In this document: positions 33,160 to 43,497 of the stretch, in pieces | Position numbering within the stretch: position 1 is the stretch's first letter | Layout: every line of letters begins with the position of its first letter | NCBI GenBank assembly: GCA_015039365.1 | Contig: WION01000116.1 | Span: forward strand, 85,050 to 149,049 | Length of the DNA: 64,000 nt | DNA from: Amanita rubescens | Lineage: Eukaryota > Basidiomycota > Agaricomycetes > Agaricales > Amanitaceae | Direction of reading: 5' to 3' | Program-made: the position numbers and the translations under genes | Notes under the pieces: generated by a model | The model's database searches: none | The model's input: the letters and a program-made list of their open reading frames with translations, nothing else | What the model was told of the DNA's origin: nothing

Positions 33160-34119
33160 TTGTTTGTCCACATCTTCCGTCGAGTGTTGCGCATATACTG
33201 AAGTGGTTTCCCTGTTTGCCCATACAGATACTTCTCAACTGGCGGAGAAAAAGGATTACCGAAAGTGAAAGTCAGCATTACAGGACGGTTTCGGGCGTTT
33301 CGAGACGACGAGAAGTAAAGGCGGCGATGTGTTTAGCCAATTTCTCATGCACGGTCATGATAATATATTGCCCGGATTGGATTAGTCTCCTGCTGACATG
33401 CACGTGCACGGTAACCGAACAATCAAACCCTAACTTCTGTTATTCGGTCGCCTTAGATCGCCTTGCAATGCCTTGACCACGGGATTCGAACATCCTTTAT
33501 GGCTTAATGCACCTGGAGTATATCGACAGTTGTTGCTTAGGAAAACCGCGACGGACGCTGGAACTTGCAATCGTGCTCATGAACTGCATTGGTGTCCGAA
33601 CAAGGTTTACCTAGGCTCACGTACTCATTGATCACCAGTGGGTCATCGATCATCACCGGTGCACCTTTGACAATACAGTCTTCGTCCACATCTCCCTCTC
33701 ATACTTACCTGACGGTATTATGTATGAAGTTATGTCAGTCCAAGTTTCCAGCTTCCAACGGCAGCTTATATATTATGTGGGATCATGGAGCGCCGCCACA
33801 ACTTCTACCAAATCCCGGAGGCCGTGGAATCCGTGCTAAACCAACACAGAATTGGTATTCAATGCAGTTATGTCACCAGGATCCGAACCTGTGCGGCTAG
33901 GGTTGCTCAGATTCAGAACAAGAAAGGGTTATGTATGTTCATTCACCCTTTTGCCATAAGCGGCTTAGCCAACACATGCACTCAAGGTATAAAACCTCCA
34001 ATGTTGGCACCCGAAGGCTTCAGGTTCCTCTGCCCTCCTCAAACGGTAAGCATCCATCTGTCTCTTCTTTGATCAGACACTGAGGCGTCCTGCAGTCCCA
34101 CCTGCCGCTTTGCAACTAA
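33160..34119. repeat. Duplicated segment upstream of SSP4 (copy A)
   Basis: From about 33160 through the SSP4 gene, the sequence matches 46025-47210 with substitutions and indels. Shared blocks include GTTGCGCATA near 33186, TTGACCAC...GATTCGAACAT near 33473, CTCATGAACTGCATTG near 33577, and TGGGTCATCGATCATC near 33640. No gene in it apart from promoter elements. The sub-segment 33680-33868 is additionally duplicated at 34590-34763 plus 45329-45367, where the Helitron split it. Confidence 0.75.
33988..34095 (+). promoter_or_regulatory. TATA box and 5'-leader intron of SSP4
   Basis: TATAAAA at 33988-33994. A leader intron runs from GTAAGCATCC (34046) to CCTGCAG (34095), just before the coding start. 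The same order (TATA, a block around GACACCC, a donor after AAACGG or AAACAG, and an acceptor after GAGGC) is present before SSP2 and SSP6, and before SSP5 with a mutated TATA. Confidence 0.55.
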
Positions 34120-34329
34120 ATGAAATTCTCATCAACCATCCTCATAGCGCTTTTCTGCGCATCGGCTACTCTTGCTGTCCCCAGCTCGTTTCAAACGGAG
34201 GAAAGGGGTGACGAAGTCTGTTGGCGCGTTTGCTTCCCCGCGCGTCCCCGCTGTCCTATTGGAACGCATCCCAGAAACTTTGGAGAGTGTTGGACTTGCT
34301 GTTCCGACATCTCGGTCAACGGTGAATGA
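34120..34329 (+). CDS. Small secreted cysteine-rich protein SSP4
   Basis: A 69-residue protein: signal peptide MKFSSTILIALFCASATLA, short acidic segment (TEERGDE), then C-W-R-V-C-F-x5-C-P-I-G-x-H-P-x4-E-C-W-T-C-C. Six cysteines in the mature region. Closest relatives here are SSP5 and SSP6, which share TEERGD or an equivalent linker and the same Cys spacing. Conserved sequence continues past the stop (a GGCGGTAGATGATA block shared with SSP6), so whole transcription units were duplicated. Probably a secreted, disulfide-stabilised peptide; no known domain. Confidence 0.78.
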   Translation: MKFSSTILIALFCASATLAVPSSFQTEERGDEVCWRVCFPARPRCPIGTHPRNFGECWTCCSDISVNGE

Positions 34330-34763
34330 TGAGTTGATGGCGGTAGATGATAGGCGTACATAAAGGATTGGATGAAGACTGGATAATGATAGTTGAAGAG
34401 TTGCGATATGGTTATTTTTCCTTGGTTATGTTATGTGTTGTTAGTTGAAGTTCAGCAATTGCAGACCCCATGCCGTCATCGATCATCAGTCGGCTTCCAT
34501 CACAAAGATGGGCGTAACCGAGTCTCCGACTATGTATTACTATTACTAAATTGATACCCGACAGAACACCGACAGCAGGTTCATAATGTTTGGACATCAT
34601 TAAATTTCGTCATATCTCCCTCTCATACTTACCTGACAGTATTATGTATGAAGCCATGTTGGTCAAATTTCCAATTTCCAACGGCAACTCGTATGTTATA
34701 AAAGTGGGATCATGGGGCGCCCGCCGCCAACACAATTTCTACCAAATCTCGGAGGCCGTGGAA
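34330..34763. other. SSP4 3' flank and left flank of Helitron
   Basis: No gene. Positions 34590-34763 repeat 33680-33829 (shared CTCATACTTACCTGAC, GTGGGATCATGG and GGAGGCCGTGGAA). The repeat breaks exactly at the Helitron's first base. Confidence 0.8.
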
Positions 34764-35321
34764 TCAATATATACAATTAACGACGGCCTGCTCGCACGAT
34801 CTCATTGGTCACTTAGCTCGAGACAAAGACCGCTGCTCATTGGCTCCCTCTCCTTCCTCTTTGGGCTCACCCTTCCTATTTTGGCTTTCCCTTGCTCGAT
34901 TCGCCCATACTGCCTTCGACCATCGCTAGCATGCTCGCTCCGACTCTTTTCTCGCTCGCTTGCTCACCATTCATTGCCCTCTGTTGAGCCTCTCCCTTCC
35001 TCCTTCTGCTCACTGCCTGTCCTTCCCATTTTTACTCGCTCTCTATGACTCGCTCATATCGTACCTGATCTGGTATCATACTTTCCTTTTCTGGTGATGA
35101 TGCTATTCCTGTATTCCTGTAGTTACCTTTGCTCATGTACTATACTTTGGTCTTACAATGCTCAGTGTGTTATATACATGCTTAAAGGTGATGCCTTGGG
35201 TTATGATGTGCCAGTATCTGTTTAATTGCCGACTCTCAGGGTCACAGCTCTCTTCCTCAGCTCTTCTTGCCTCGCCTCCCAGTCCTCCCATACCCTTTGC
35301 TCCCTTCCTTCTTCAACTGTA

Positions 35322-38300
35322 ATGAGCACAAGTAAGCATATGTGTGTGGTATAGGCCCCCATTTGCTGACTTTTTCACCTCATCAGATGCGAGAAGTGCA
35401 GCCCAGCAGGCTCGGCAAGAAAGGGAGAGGCAAGCTCGGCAAGCGAATGGTTCTGGAGGCCTGCCAAATGCCCGATCCCTGGCCCAGCAAGCCAGGCGAC
35501 AGAGGGAAAGACTGGAACGAGAACAGCTGATGCAGGAGCAGCGAAACCAGGATCGCGAAGTGCGACAAAACGATGAACAAAGACCTTCAGGTATGCCTCC
35601 TACCTTCAATCCCTTTTCATGCTTGGTATGATATAATGTGCCAGTAGCCCCCCGGCGCCGCCCCCCTTTGCAGGCTCCCATCTCTGCTATTGCTCGGCAG
35701 CCATATACTGAACCTCCTGCTCGCCATGACTGCGGATACATGAATACTGAATGCTCTCACTGCAAAGGGCTACATTGGATTGACGAGAAAATTGTCAAGT
35801 CATCGGTGATAAACCCTTCATTTGGGACATGTTGCAACCATGGTAAAATTGCTCTCCCACTTCTCGCTCTGCCACCCCCAGCTCTCGCTCCTCTGTACAT
35901 CAATGGTGATGCTCGCTCAAAGAATTTTAAAGAGCACATCTGGGCTTACAACCGAGCATTTGCTTTTACTTCCCTTGGGGTTAAGGAAGACCACAGAGTC
36001 AACCGAGGAAATGGCCCCCCTGTATTTCGGATTCAAGGTGAACTTGCTCATTGGTCTGGTAGTCTCCTCCCAGAACCTGGTCGCCCTCCTGTCTATGCTC
36101 AGCTCTACATCTATGAGCCACATATTGCTGTCGCACAACGCATGTCAAACAATGCAAATTCTGACCTTCGGCAAGACACTATGGAGCTCCTCGAAGAGGT
36201 TATTCGCACCCACCATCAATATGCTCCTGTCTATCTCCATGCACATGAGGTTCTTGCTCAGCACCCTGGGGCTCTTGATACTTCTGTCCGCCTTCGCGTT
36301 GCCCCAGGAACAGATCGGCGCCGCTATAACCTCCCAACAGCTGATGAGGTTGCTGTGATTCTCCCGACAAATATTACAAGTACAGAAGCACGCGACATTG
36401 TCTTGCGCAGGAGGGCAGGTGTCTTGCAGCGCATTAGTGATTGCCACCCTGCATATGCACCTCTACAGTATCCACTGCTGTTCCCTTATGGCGAAAATGG
36501 ATGGCATCCTGCTCTTGAGTACACCCATGCTGACGACGAGCGCCGCATAACCCAAATGCAGTTTGCTGCTTATCGCCTTCATAACAGGGCAGCTGAGTTT
36601 TCTTGCCTCCTCCATGGTGGCCGGCTTTTCACTCGGTGGTTGGTCGATATGTACGCATCACTTGACCAGAACAGGCTATTGTGGTTGTGCTTAAACCAAA
36701 CCAAACTTCGGGCTGCTCTGTACAGTGGTTTGCAAGATGCAATGGGTGCAACCGATGGCGATGTCAATCTTGCAGATTTAGGCCAGCATGTTGTTCTTCC
36801 CTCATCATATATAGGTGGCCCTCGCCACATGCAGCAACAGTTTCAAGACTCAATGGCTATCGCCCGCTTCTTTCAGAAGGTTGACTTATTTATCACTGTA
36901 ACGACTAATCCAAAATGGCCTGAAATTACAAGGGAACTGCGCACAGGTGAAACACCATATGATCGCCCCGACTTGGTTGCTCGGGTTTTCCAATTGAAGA
37001 AGAAGGCCATCTTACATGACATCATAAACAAAGGTGTCATGGGCAAAGTTGCTGCTTATGTGTATACAATCGAGTTTCAAAAGCGAGGACTACCACACAT
37101 GCACCTCTTAGTGTTCCTCCAGGATCCTGATAAGTTGACATCTCCAGAAGAGATCGATAAACTTATTTCTGCACAATGGCCAGATCCTGTTACACAACCC
37201 AAGTTGTTCGCAACTGTCAAGGCATGTATGGTGCATGGGCCATGTGGCATTGCAAACCCAAGAGCACCTTGCATGGAGAATGGAAAATGTACAAAGCGAT
37301 ATCCAAAGCCTTTCGCAGATGTGACCTACTTGAACGACGATGGATACCCTTGCTATAAGCGCCCTAATGATGGCCGAGCATACGAAGCTGCAGGCTACAT
37401 GGTTGACAACTCTTGGGTGGTCCCTTATTGCCCATACCTGTCAGCGAAGTATGATTGTCATATCAATGTGGAGTGTGCTGTCTCCCTTGGCACTTTCCGG
37501 TATGTATGCAAATTAAATGCAAAATTCCAAGTTTACCCAGATTACTTCGCAATTTTGTAGTTATGCATTCAAGTATATCCAAAAAGGCTGTGACATGGCA
37601 ACATTTGAGCTACAAGAGCGCGATGAAATCAAGCGATGGCTTGATGGTCGCTATATTTCAGCATCTGAAGCTGCCTGGCGAATATTACACTTTGAAATGC
37701 ATGACCGGTCACCGAATGTTATTCGCTTGCAGGTTCACCTTCCTGGACAACATATGGTTGTATATGACCCACAAGAAAGCATTCAAGCAGTACTGGACAA
37801 GGCAGGGGCTGAGATGACGACCCTTACAGCCTTCTTCACTGCAAATGCTGATCCTGGGCCTCTTGGGCAAGAGGCAAAGAAATACACTTATCAGGAGTTC
37901 CCCCAACACTTCGTCTATAAAACAGACAAGCATGCATGGCAGTTGCGAAAAAGAGGCTTTGCATTGGGTCGGATGTTCTTTGTCTCACCCACCAGTGGCG
38001 AAAGGTTCTACCTTCGAACATTGCTTACTGTCGTGAAGGGACCAAAATCCTTTAGTGACTTGCGAACTTACAGAGCAGTGCAATATGAGACCTTCCAAGC
38101 AGCATGCCAAGCACGAGGACTCTTAGAAGACGATGGCGAATGGAGACAGTGTCTGCATGAAGCTGCAGAGATGCAAACAGGCTATGTTCTTCGTCGATTA
38201 TTTGCAACCCTATTGCTGTTCTGCAGTCCTGCAGATCCTGCAACACTATGGCATGACTATCGCCAGGCGATTTGCATTGACCTTCGCCACCAGCTACAAG

Positions 38301-39913
38301 GGCAGTTTGGGCCTCAAGTATCCCAAGACGATGCTTACGATTATGGCCTGTACCTCATAGACAAGTTGCTAAAGGAGTCTGGAAAGTCGCTTGCAGCTAA
38401 TTGGCCTACTATGCCCCAGCCACAACAAGCTTGGGAAGATCGTGCCTTTAACCCTCTAATCGCAGAACACCTTTCCTATGACAGGGGCACTGAAAGCAGG
38501 AAGGCAGCTGAAAATGTTGCATCGCTAAATGAAGGGCAGCTTACAGCTTATGCGACAGTTATGGAATCAATCGAAAACAAGAAAGGGAACATATTCTTCC
38601 TGAATGGGCCAGGTGGAACAGGAAAGACATTTGTTTACAAAACCATTTGCCACCAGGTGCGAGCAAATGGGTGGATTATCTTGGCTGTCGCATCATCAGG
38701 CATCGCTGCTGTTTTGATGGAAGGTGGTCGCACTGCCCACTCCATGTTTAAAATCCCTGTCGACACTCTCAATAGTGGATCATACTGCAGCATCCCAAAG
38801 GAAGGCCAGTTGGCTGCATTACTTCGCCAGACTCATGCTATTGCATGGGACGAGATTGGCATGCAGCATCGGCATGGCCCAGAGGCTGTCAGCAGGACAT
38901 TACAAGACATTCTTGGCAATAGCAAGCCATTTGGTGGGATAACAGTCATCTTTGGGGGTGACTTTCAACAAGTCTTACCTGTCGTTCCGAAAGGGAAAAA
39001 AGAAGATATTGTCAGTGCAACCATTCTGCGATCACCACTCTGGCAACATGTAGAGATCCTTCGCCTCACACGAAACATGCGACTCAGCCAGTCACAAGAT
39101 GACAGGGACTATGCAAAATGGCTGGCTGAAGTTGGGCATGGGCATGGGATAAGCGAAAATGGGACAATCCACTTTCCACCAAATATGCGATGCCACACAC
39201 CCGAAGAGCTTATAGACTTTGTTTATCCTGGCCTTGGTTCTACACCACAACCTCTAAGCCTGGAGTACTTTCTGGAGCGAATGATTCTTGCTCCCCGAAA
39301 TGCTGATGTTTCTGGCATCAATTCGGCAGTACTCCAGAAAATGCCTGGTGAAGAGCGAACCTACTACAGTGCTGACAAGGTCATCCACGAGCAAGGGGTT
39401 GATTCCAATGCACAAGCTGTCCCAGTAGAATTCCTGAGAGCGATCACAGGATCTGGCCTGCCTCCAGGTGAACTGGTGCTCAAAGTTGGCTGCCCCCTTA
39501 TCCTGTTGCGAAACCTAGCACCATCCCAGGGGCTATGCAATGGTTCTCGGATGGTTCTTCAACAAATGACAGATCGGGTCCTGAAAGTGTCACTGGTAGG
39601 AGGTGATCACCATGGGGATACTGCCCTCATTCCTCGGATAACCCTAAATCCTCCTGAATCACCAGACCATCCCTTTAGCTTTAGTCGTCGCCAATTTCCT
39701 GTTCGCCTGGCATTTGCTTTGACCATTAACAAAGCACAGGGCCAGTCAGCCAAATATGTTGGCCTTGATTTGCGAGTGCCAGTCTTCGCCCATGGCCAGT
39801 TATATGTGGGCCTTTCACGAGCAACCTCAAGTCATCGTATAAAAGTTTTCACTAATCCCGATGCAGAGGAATACACTGTACATAATGTAGTGTACCCAGA
39901 AGTACTTCTTTAG
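35322..39913 (+). CDS. Helitron Rep-helicase (RepHel) transposase
   Basis: Exons 35322-35331, 35387-35590, 35645-37499 and 37561-39913 give 1,473 residues. The Arg/Gln-rich N-terminus (AAQQARQERERQ) precedes the Helitron-like N domain and the HUH nuclease: P-H-M-H-L-L-V-F with the metal-binding histidines at about 555 and 557. The paired tyrosines Y691 and Y695 lie in RYAFKYIQKGCD and are completed only after removal of the 61 bp intron 3; otherwise the frame stops at 37558. The PIF1-type SF1B helicase has Walker A GPGGTGKT (about 1039-1046), AWDEIGM, GGDFQQVLPVV, and a C-terminal INKAQGQS and YVGLSRA. This protein nicks, unwinds and rejoins DNA in rolling-circle-like transposition. No disabling mutation seen. 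Confidence 0.95.
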
Positions 39914-40167
39914 TCCATACTATAGTAGCCCAATAGTAGCCCCAGAATAAAAAATACGATGCCAACTAAGTGAGCAGCAACGAGCTTTGTGGACCCTATG
40001 ACATCATATGACATCATACAATGGCATCATACAATGGCATCATATGACATCATACAATGGCATCACCGTGTCCAAATGACATCATTGGGCTCATGGCTCG
40101 AGTTTGGTGATGTCACCACCACCAGCAAACCTTCGCTGATGGACACGCGAAAGCCTGACTCTAGACC
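39914..40167. repeat. Short ATGACATCAT-type direct repeats, cargo gene promoter
   Basis: Between 39998 and 40085 the motif ATGACATCAT alternates with ACAATGGCATCAT several times in tandem. TGACATCA is CRE-like, so this could be a bZIP-binding enhancer for the following gene, or a simple minisatellite. Confidence 0.6.
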
Positions 40168-40175
40168 TATATAAA
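40168..40175 (+). promoter_or_regulatory. TATA box of Helitron cargo gene 1
   Basis: TATATAAA 104 bp before the ATG at 40279, followed by a pyrimidine-rich leader (CTTCTTCTTCGCC), a typical fungal promoter. It indicates the cargo gene has its own promoter. Confidence 0.6.
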
Positions 40176-40278
40176 CCCCAGGAAAGCGACTCTTGCTGCA
40201 TCTTCTTCTTCGCCATCCATTCTTCACTACCTCTGATCTTTCCTTCTATCGCTTACCATTACTTTCTTTTTGATCGTC

Positions 40279-41309
40279 ATGTCGTTCACTGGCTCTTCTG
40301 TTGTCATCTCAGGGATATCGGTCTTTGAGGCTGCTCGCACCATTAATCCTAAAAAAACCCGGACTATAACTTTCGATGCCCACCTGTGGTTTGGGGCTGG
40401 ATTTGACACCATCGCTGCTCTTTCCTTTTACAATGAAGATGGAAAGACCTTTCCAAACGATGAGGTCAAAAAATATTTCATTACTGCAAATGTAAGCCTG
40501 GTTGCCCTTTGTTTTATAATGCTAATTAATAATTAATAATGTTGGATGTGCACAGGTTGCGATGGCTCCCCAAGTGCCTGCAGCGATTCCTGCAGACTTT
40601 GACTACACCAGTGACTCGGTCTTTACAGTCACTGAATTTAGCCTCATTGGCGATGTGATATCGGTAAGTATTATCGGTAAATGACTGATGGTCGAATATC
40701 GCTAACTTTGCAAAGATGGTGCCTGCAGGTGGCGATACTGCTGCCGACTCATATTATCGCCCCCACATTCACATCACAGGTGTTGTAGATACTGTCGACC
40801 CTAAGGTTGATTTTTGGGACATGTGCCCCCAACAATATGTGCAAAACTATGCTACCCAACTCAAGGATGGCGATTCCAACCTCCCAGCAGGAACTCGGCC
40901 TGCTAACCCATGCCTACCTGTTCGTGTGGTGGTACCAAACACAAATCGGTGGGCTGCCAATCGGAAGCCCAAGACAAGGGTTGGCAGTATCGTTGCAGTC
41001 AGTGGTTTTATTTCAGGGTTTGACAAGGATGCACAGACAGGCCAGCACATTCGTATCCTGGTTGAGCTCGAAAAGGTTACCTACCTCGGTGCACTCCCAA
41101 CAGCCCCTCAGTCTGGCGAAGGTAAGCAGCCATTTCCTTGCATCAAATCTAGCTGACCGACTCTGTGATGGCAAGCCACACCCAAGGCCAAGAAGGGCAA
41201 AGGTTGCTTCAGTTACAGCAATGCATCACCAGCTCCCAAGCGAGTAAAGCAAGGGCCCGATATGGTAATAGCCACCCCTGGCAGTTCTGGAAGTGCGATG
41301 CAGGCCTGA
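40279..41309 (+). CDS. Helitron cargo protein 1, possible OB-fold accessory protein
   Basis: Exons 40279-40491, 40556-40663, 40716-41121 and 41176-41309 give 286 residues, all introns GT-AG and in phase. No family recognised with certainty. The middle part is beta-rich, with PHIHITGVVDTVDP, PCLPVRVVVPNTN, TRVGSIVAVSGFISG and HIRILVELEKVTYLG in an order compatible with an OB-fold. The N-terminal part (VFEAARTINPKKTRTITFDA) could be a second beta-barrel. The C-terminus is basic (KAKKGKG... PAPKRVK), suggesting nuclear localisation. Location in an intact Helitron, same strand as RepHel, suggests a single-stranded-DNA-binding helper comparable to the RPA-like genes of plant Helitrons; this is inference. 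Confidence 0.6.
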
Positions 41310-43497
41310 GGATGAGGCAGTCACAATTTGTACATTGAATACCAGTACATATTTACCTGCAGGCCCCCCTCTCATTACTACACTACAGTAGCTACTACCA
41401 TTAGTGCACCAAGCTCTGAACGACAGACATATTGTTTCGTTGAGAATGTTTGAGGTTATTTGTTTGTGGTTATTTGTTTGGTATCTGGCCCAACCAGCTT
41501 TTCGCCTTCGTTGCTGCCACACACCTACCCCTTCGTTGCTGCCACACACCTACCCCTTCGTTGCTGCCACACACCTACCACTGGCCTGCCACTGCCACTG
41601 CACTGCGGAGTGGAGTGTTTCCGATCATTGTATGAAGGAAGCCCCAACTGCAGCAGGCATGCAGACCAGTGGGGGAGATTGGGCCACAGCCCCCTTTTCG
41701 CCCCCAAGCCCCCCCTGGCACCCCTCCACACCCACCCTCTGCCTCCCCCTCGCCTTCGGTCTACCTCGCCTGCACCCCCTGTCCCTCTGGCACCCCCTTG
41801 CACCGCTCTAACACTCCCAGCATGCCCGCACCCTCTGGCACCCCGCCTGCCTTCGTTCTACTACCGCGCTACCTGTACCCTCTGTCCCCCCTGCCTTCGT
41901 TCCACCCCGCACTCCCTCTGTCTCCCCCCTGCCATCGTTCCACACCTCGCGCCCCCCCTGCCATCGTTCCAACACCCCTATGCGCTCCCAGGCACTCTGG
42001 CACCCTCTGGCACCCCCCCTGCCTCGGTTCTACCCCCACGCTACTTCTGCCCACCTCCACACCCTCGCGCGCCCTCTCCTGCCTTCGTTCCACGCCCCGC
42101 ACTCCCTCTGCCATCGTTCCAGCACCCCCAGGCACTCTGGCACCCCCCTTGCCTTTGTTCTACCCGCACGCTACCTCTGCCCACCCCCACACCCTCTGGC
42201 ACACCTCCTGCCTTCGTTACACCCTCGCGCTACCTCTGCCCACCCCCACACCCTCGCACCCCCTCTCCTTCCTTCGTTCCACACCCAGACACTCTGGCAC
42301 CCTCTGGCACCCCCCTTGCCTTCGTTCTACCCTCGCGCTACCTCCCACACCCTCTGGCACCCCTCCTGCCTTCGTTATACCCTTGCGCTGCCTCTGCCCA
42401 CCCCCACACCCTCGCGCGCCCTCTCCTTCCTTCGTTTCACACCCCGCACTCCCTCTGTCATCGCTCCAGCATTCCCAGGCACTCAGGCACCCTCTGGCAC
42501 CCCCCTTGCCTTCGTTCTACTCCCCACTACCTCTGGCACCCTCTGGCACCCCTCCTGCCTTCGTTATACCCTCGCGCTACCTTCGCCCACCCCCACACCC
42601 TCGCGCGCCCTCTCCTTCCTTCGTTCCACACCCCACACTCCCTCTGTCATCGCTCCAGCACTCCCAGGCACTCAGGCACCCTCTGACACCCCTGTCGCCT
42701 TCGTTCTACCCCCTCGCTACCCTGTCTGCACCCTCTCTGCCTTCATTCCACTCCCGCGCTCCCTCTGCCTTCCCCACACTGTCTGGCACCCCCTCCTGCC
42801 TTCGTTCTACCCCCGTGCACCGCTCTGTCTCCCCCTCCTACCTTCGTGCTACTCCCGTACTCCATCTGTCTCCCTCACGCCCTCTGGCACCCTTCATTCT
42901 ACCCCACGCTCCCTCTTTCTCCCCCTTTTTGCTTCATTCCACCCCCACGCTCCCTCTTTCGCCCCCTTTTTGCTTCGTTCCACCCCCACGCTCCCTCTTT
43001 CTCCCCCTTCTGCCTTCGTTCCACCCCCGCGCTCTCTCCCACACCCTCTCCCTCCCCCTTCTGTCTTCGTTCTACCCACTGTGCTCCCCCATGCACCCTC
43101 TGTCTCCCCAACACCCTCCAGCCCCTTCCAGCCTTCGTTCTACCCCTGCACTCCCTTCGCCTGCTCTGTCTATCCCCCCCACACTCTCTGTCACCCCCTC
43201 CTGCCTTCGTTCTACTGTGCCCCCTCATGCCCCCTTATCTCCCCCACACCCTCTGACACCCCCACACCCTCTGACACCCCCTACCTTTGTTCTGCCTCCC
43301 CCTGTTTTTTCTGTCCCCCCTCCTACCCCCAATCTACCCTGTCATGCTCCCTGTCTCTTCCCACCCTCTCTACCCCCATTCATGGGTCTCTTTACATATT
43401 CGGGTGTTGATATCGTTAATTGATGTATATATATAAATAAATAAAGATAAATAATTAAAATTAAAACCTGCAACCACTGATAACTTCTGTTGCTGCT
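41310..43497. repeat. C-rich degenerate minisatellite within Helitron
   Basis: From about 41690 to 43390 the + strand is overwhelmingly pyrimidine, mainly C. It is built from degenerate units combining CCTTCGTTCTACCCC, GCGCTACCTCTGCCCACC, CCCACACCCTCGCGC and CTCTGGCACCCC. Upstream, 41507-41580 holds three near-perfect 25 bp copies containing GCTGCCACACACCTACC. Long frames exist in all three forward phases only because stop codons are excluded by composition; they encode Pro/Ser/Leu/His low-complexity sequence and are not taken as genes. The complementary strand is G-rich, so quadruplex/i-motif structure is possible. The last 100 bp before the next gene are AT-rich (promoter-like). Confidence 0.85.

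Noticed and set aside
33465..33500. tRNA-like GGGATTCGAAC sequence, also at about 46540
   Set aside because: It looks like a T-arm on the minus strand, but the bases flanking the loop do not pair and no acceptor or anticodon arms fit. It is simply part of the duplicated segment.
37501..37560. TAG stop at 37558 as a sign of a broken Helitron transposase
   Set aside because: It is inside a canonical 61 bp intron (GTATGT...TTTTGTAG) whose removal restores the conserved tyrosine motif.
41460..43423. Very long open frames (about 400-580 codons) in all three forward phases
   Set aside because: They lie in the pyrimidine-only repeat tract, where stop codons cannot occur. The translations are Pro/Ser/Leu low complexity in every frame, so they reflect composition, not coding.
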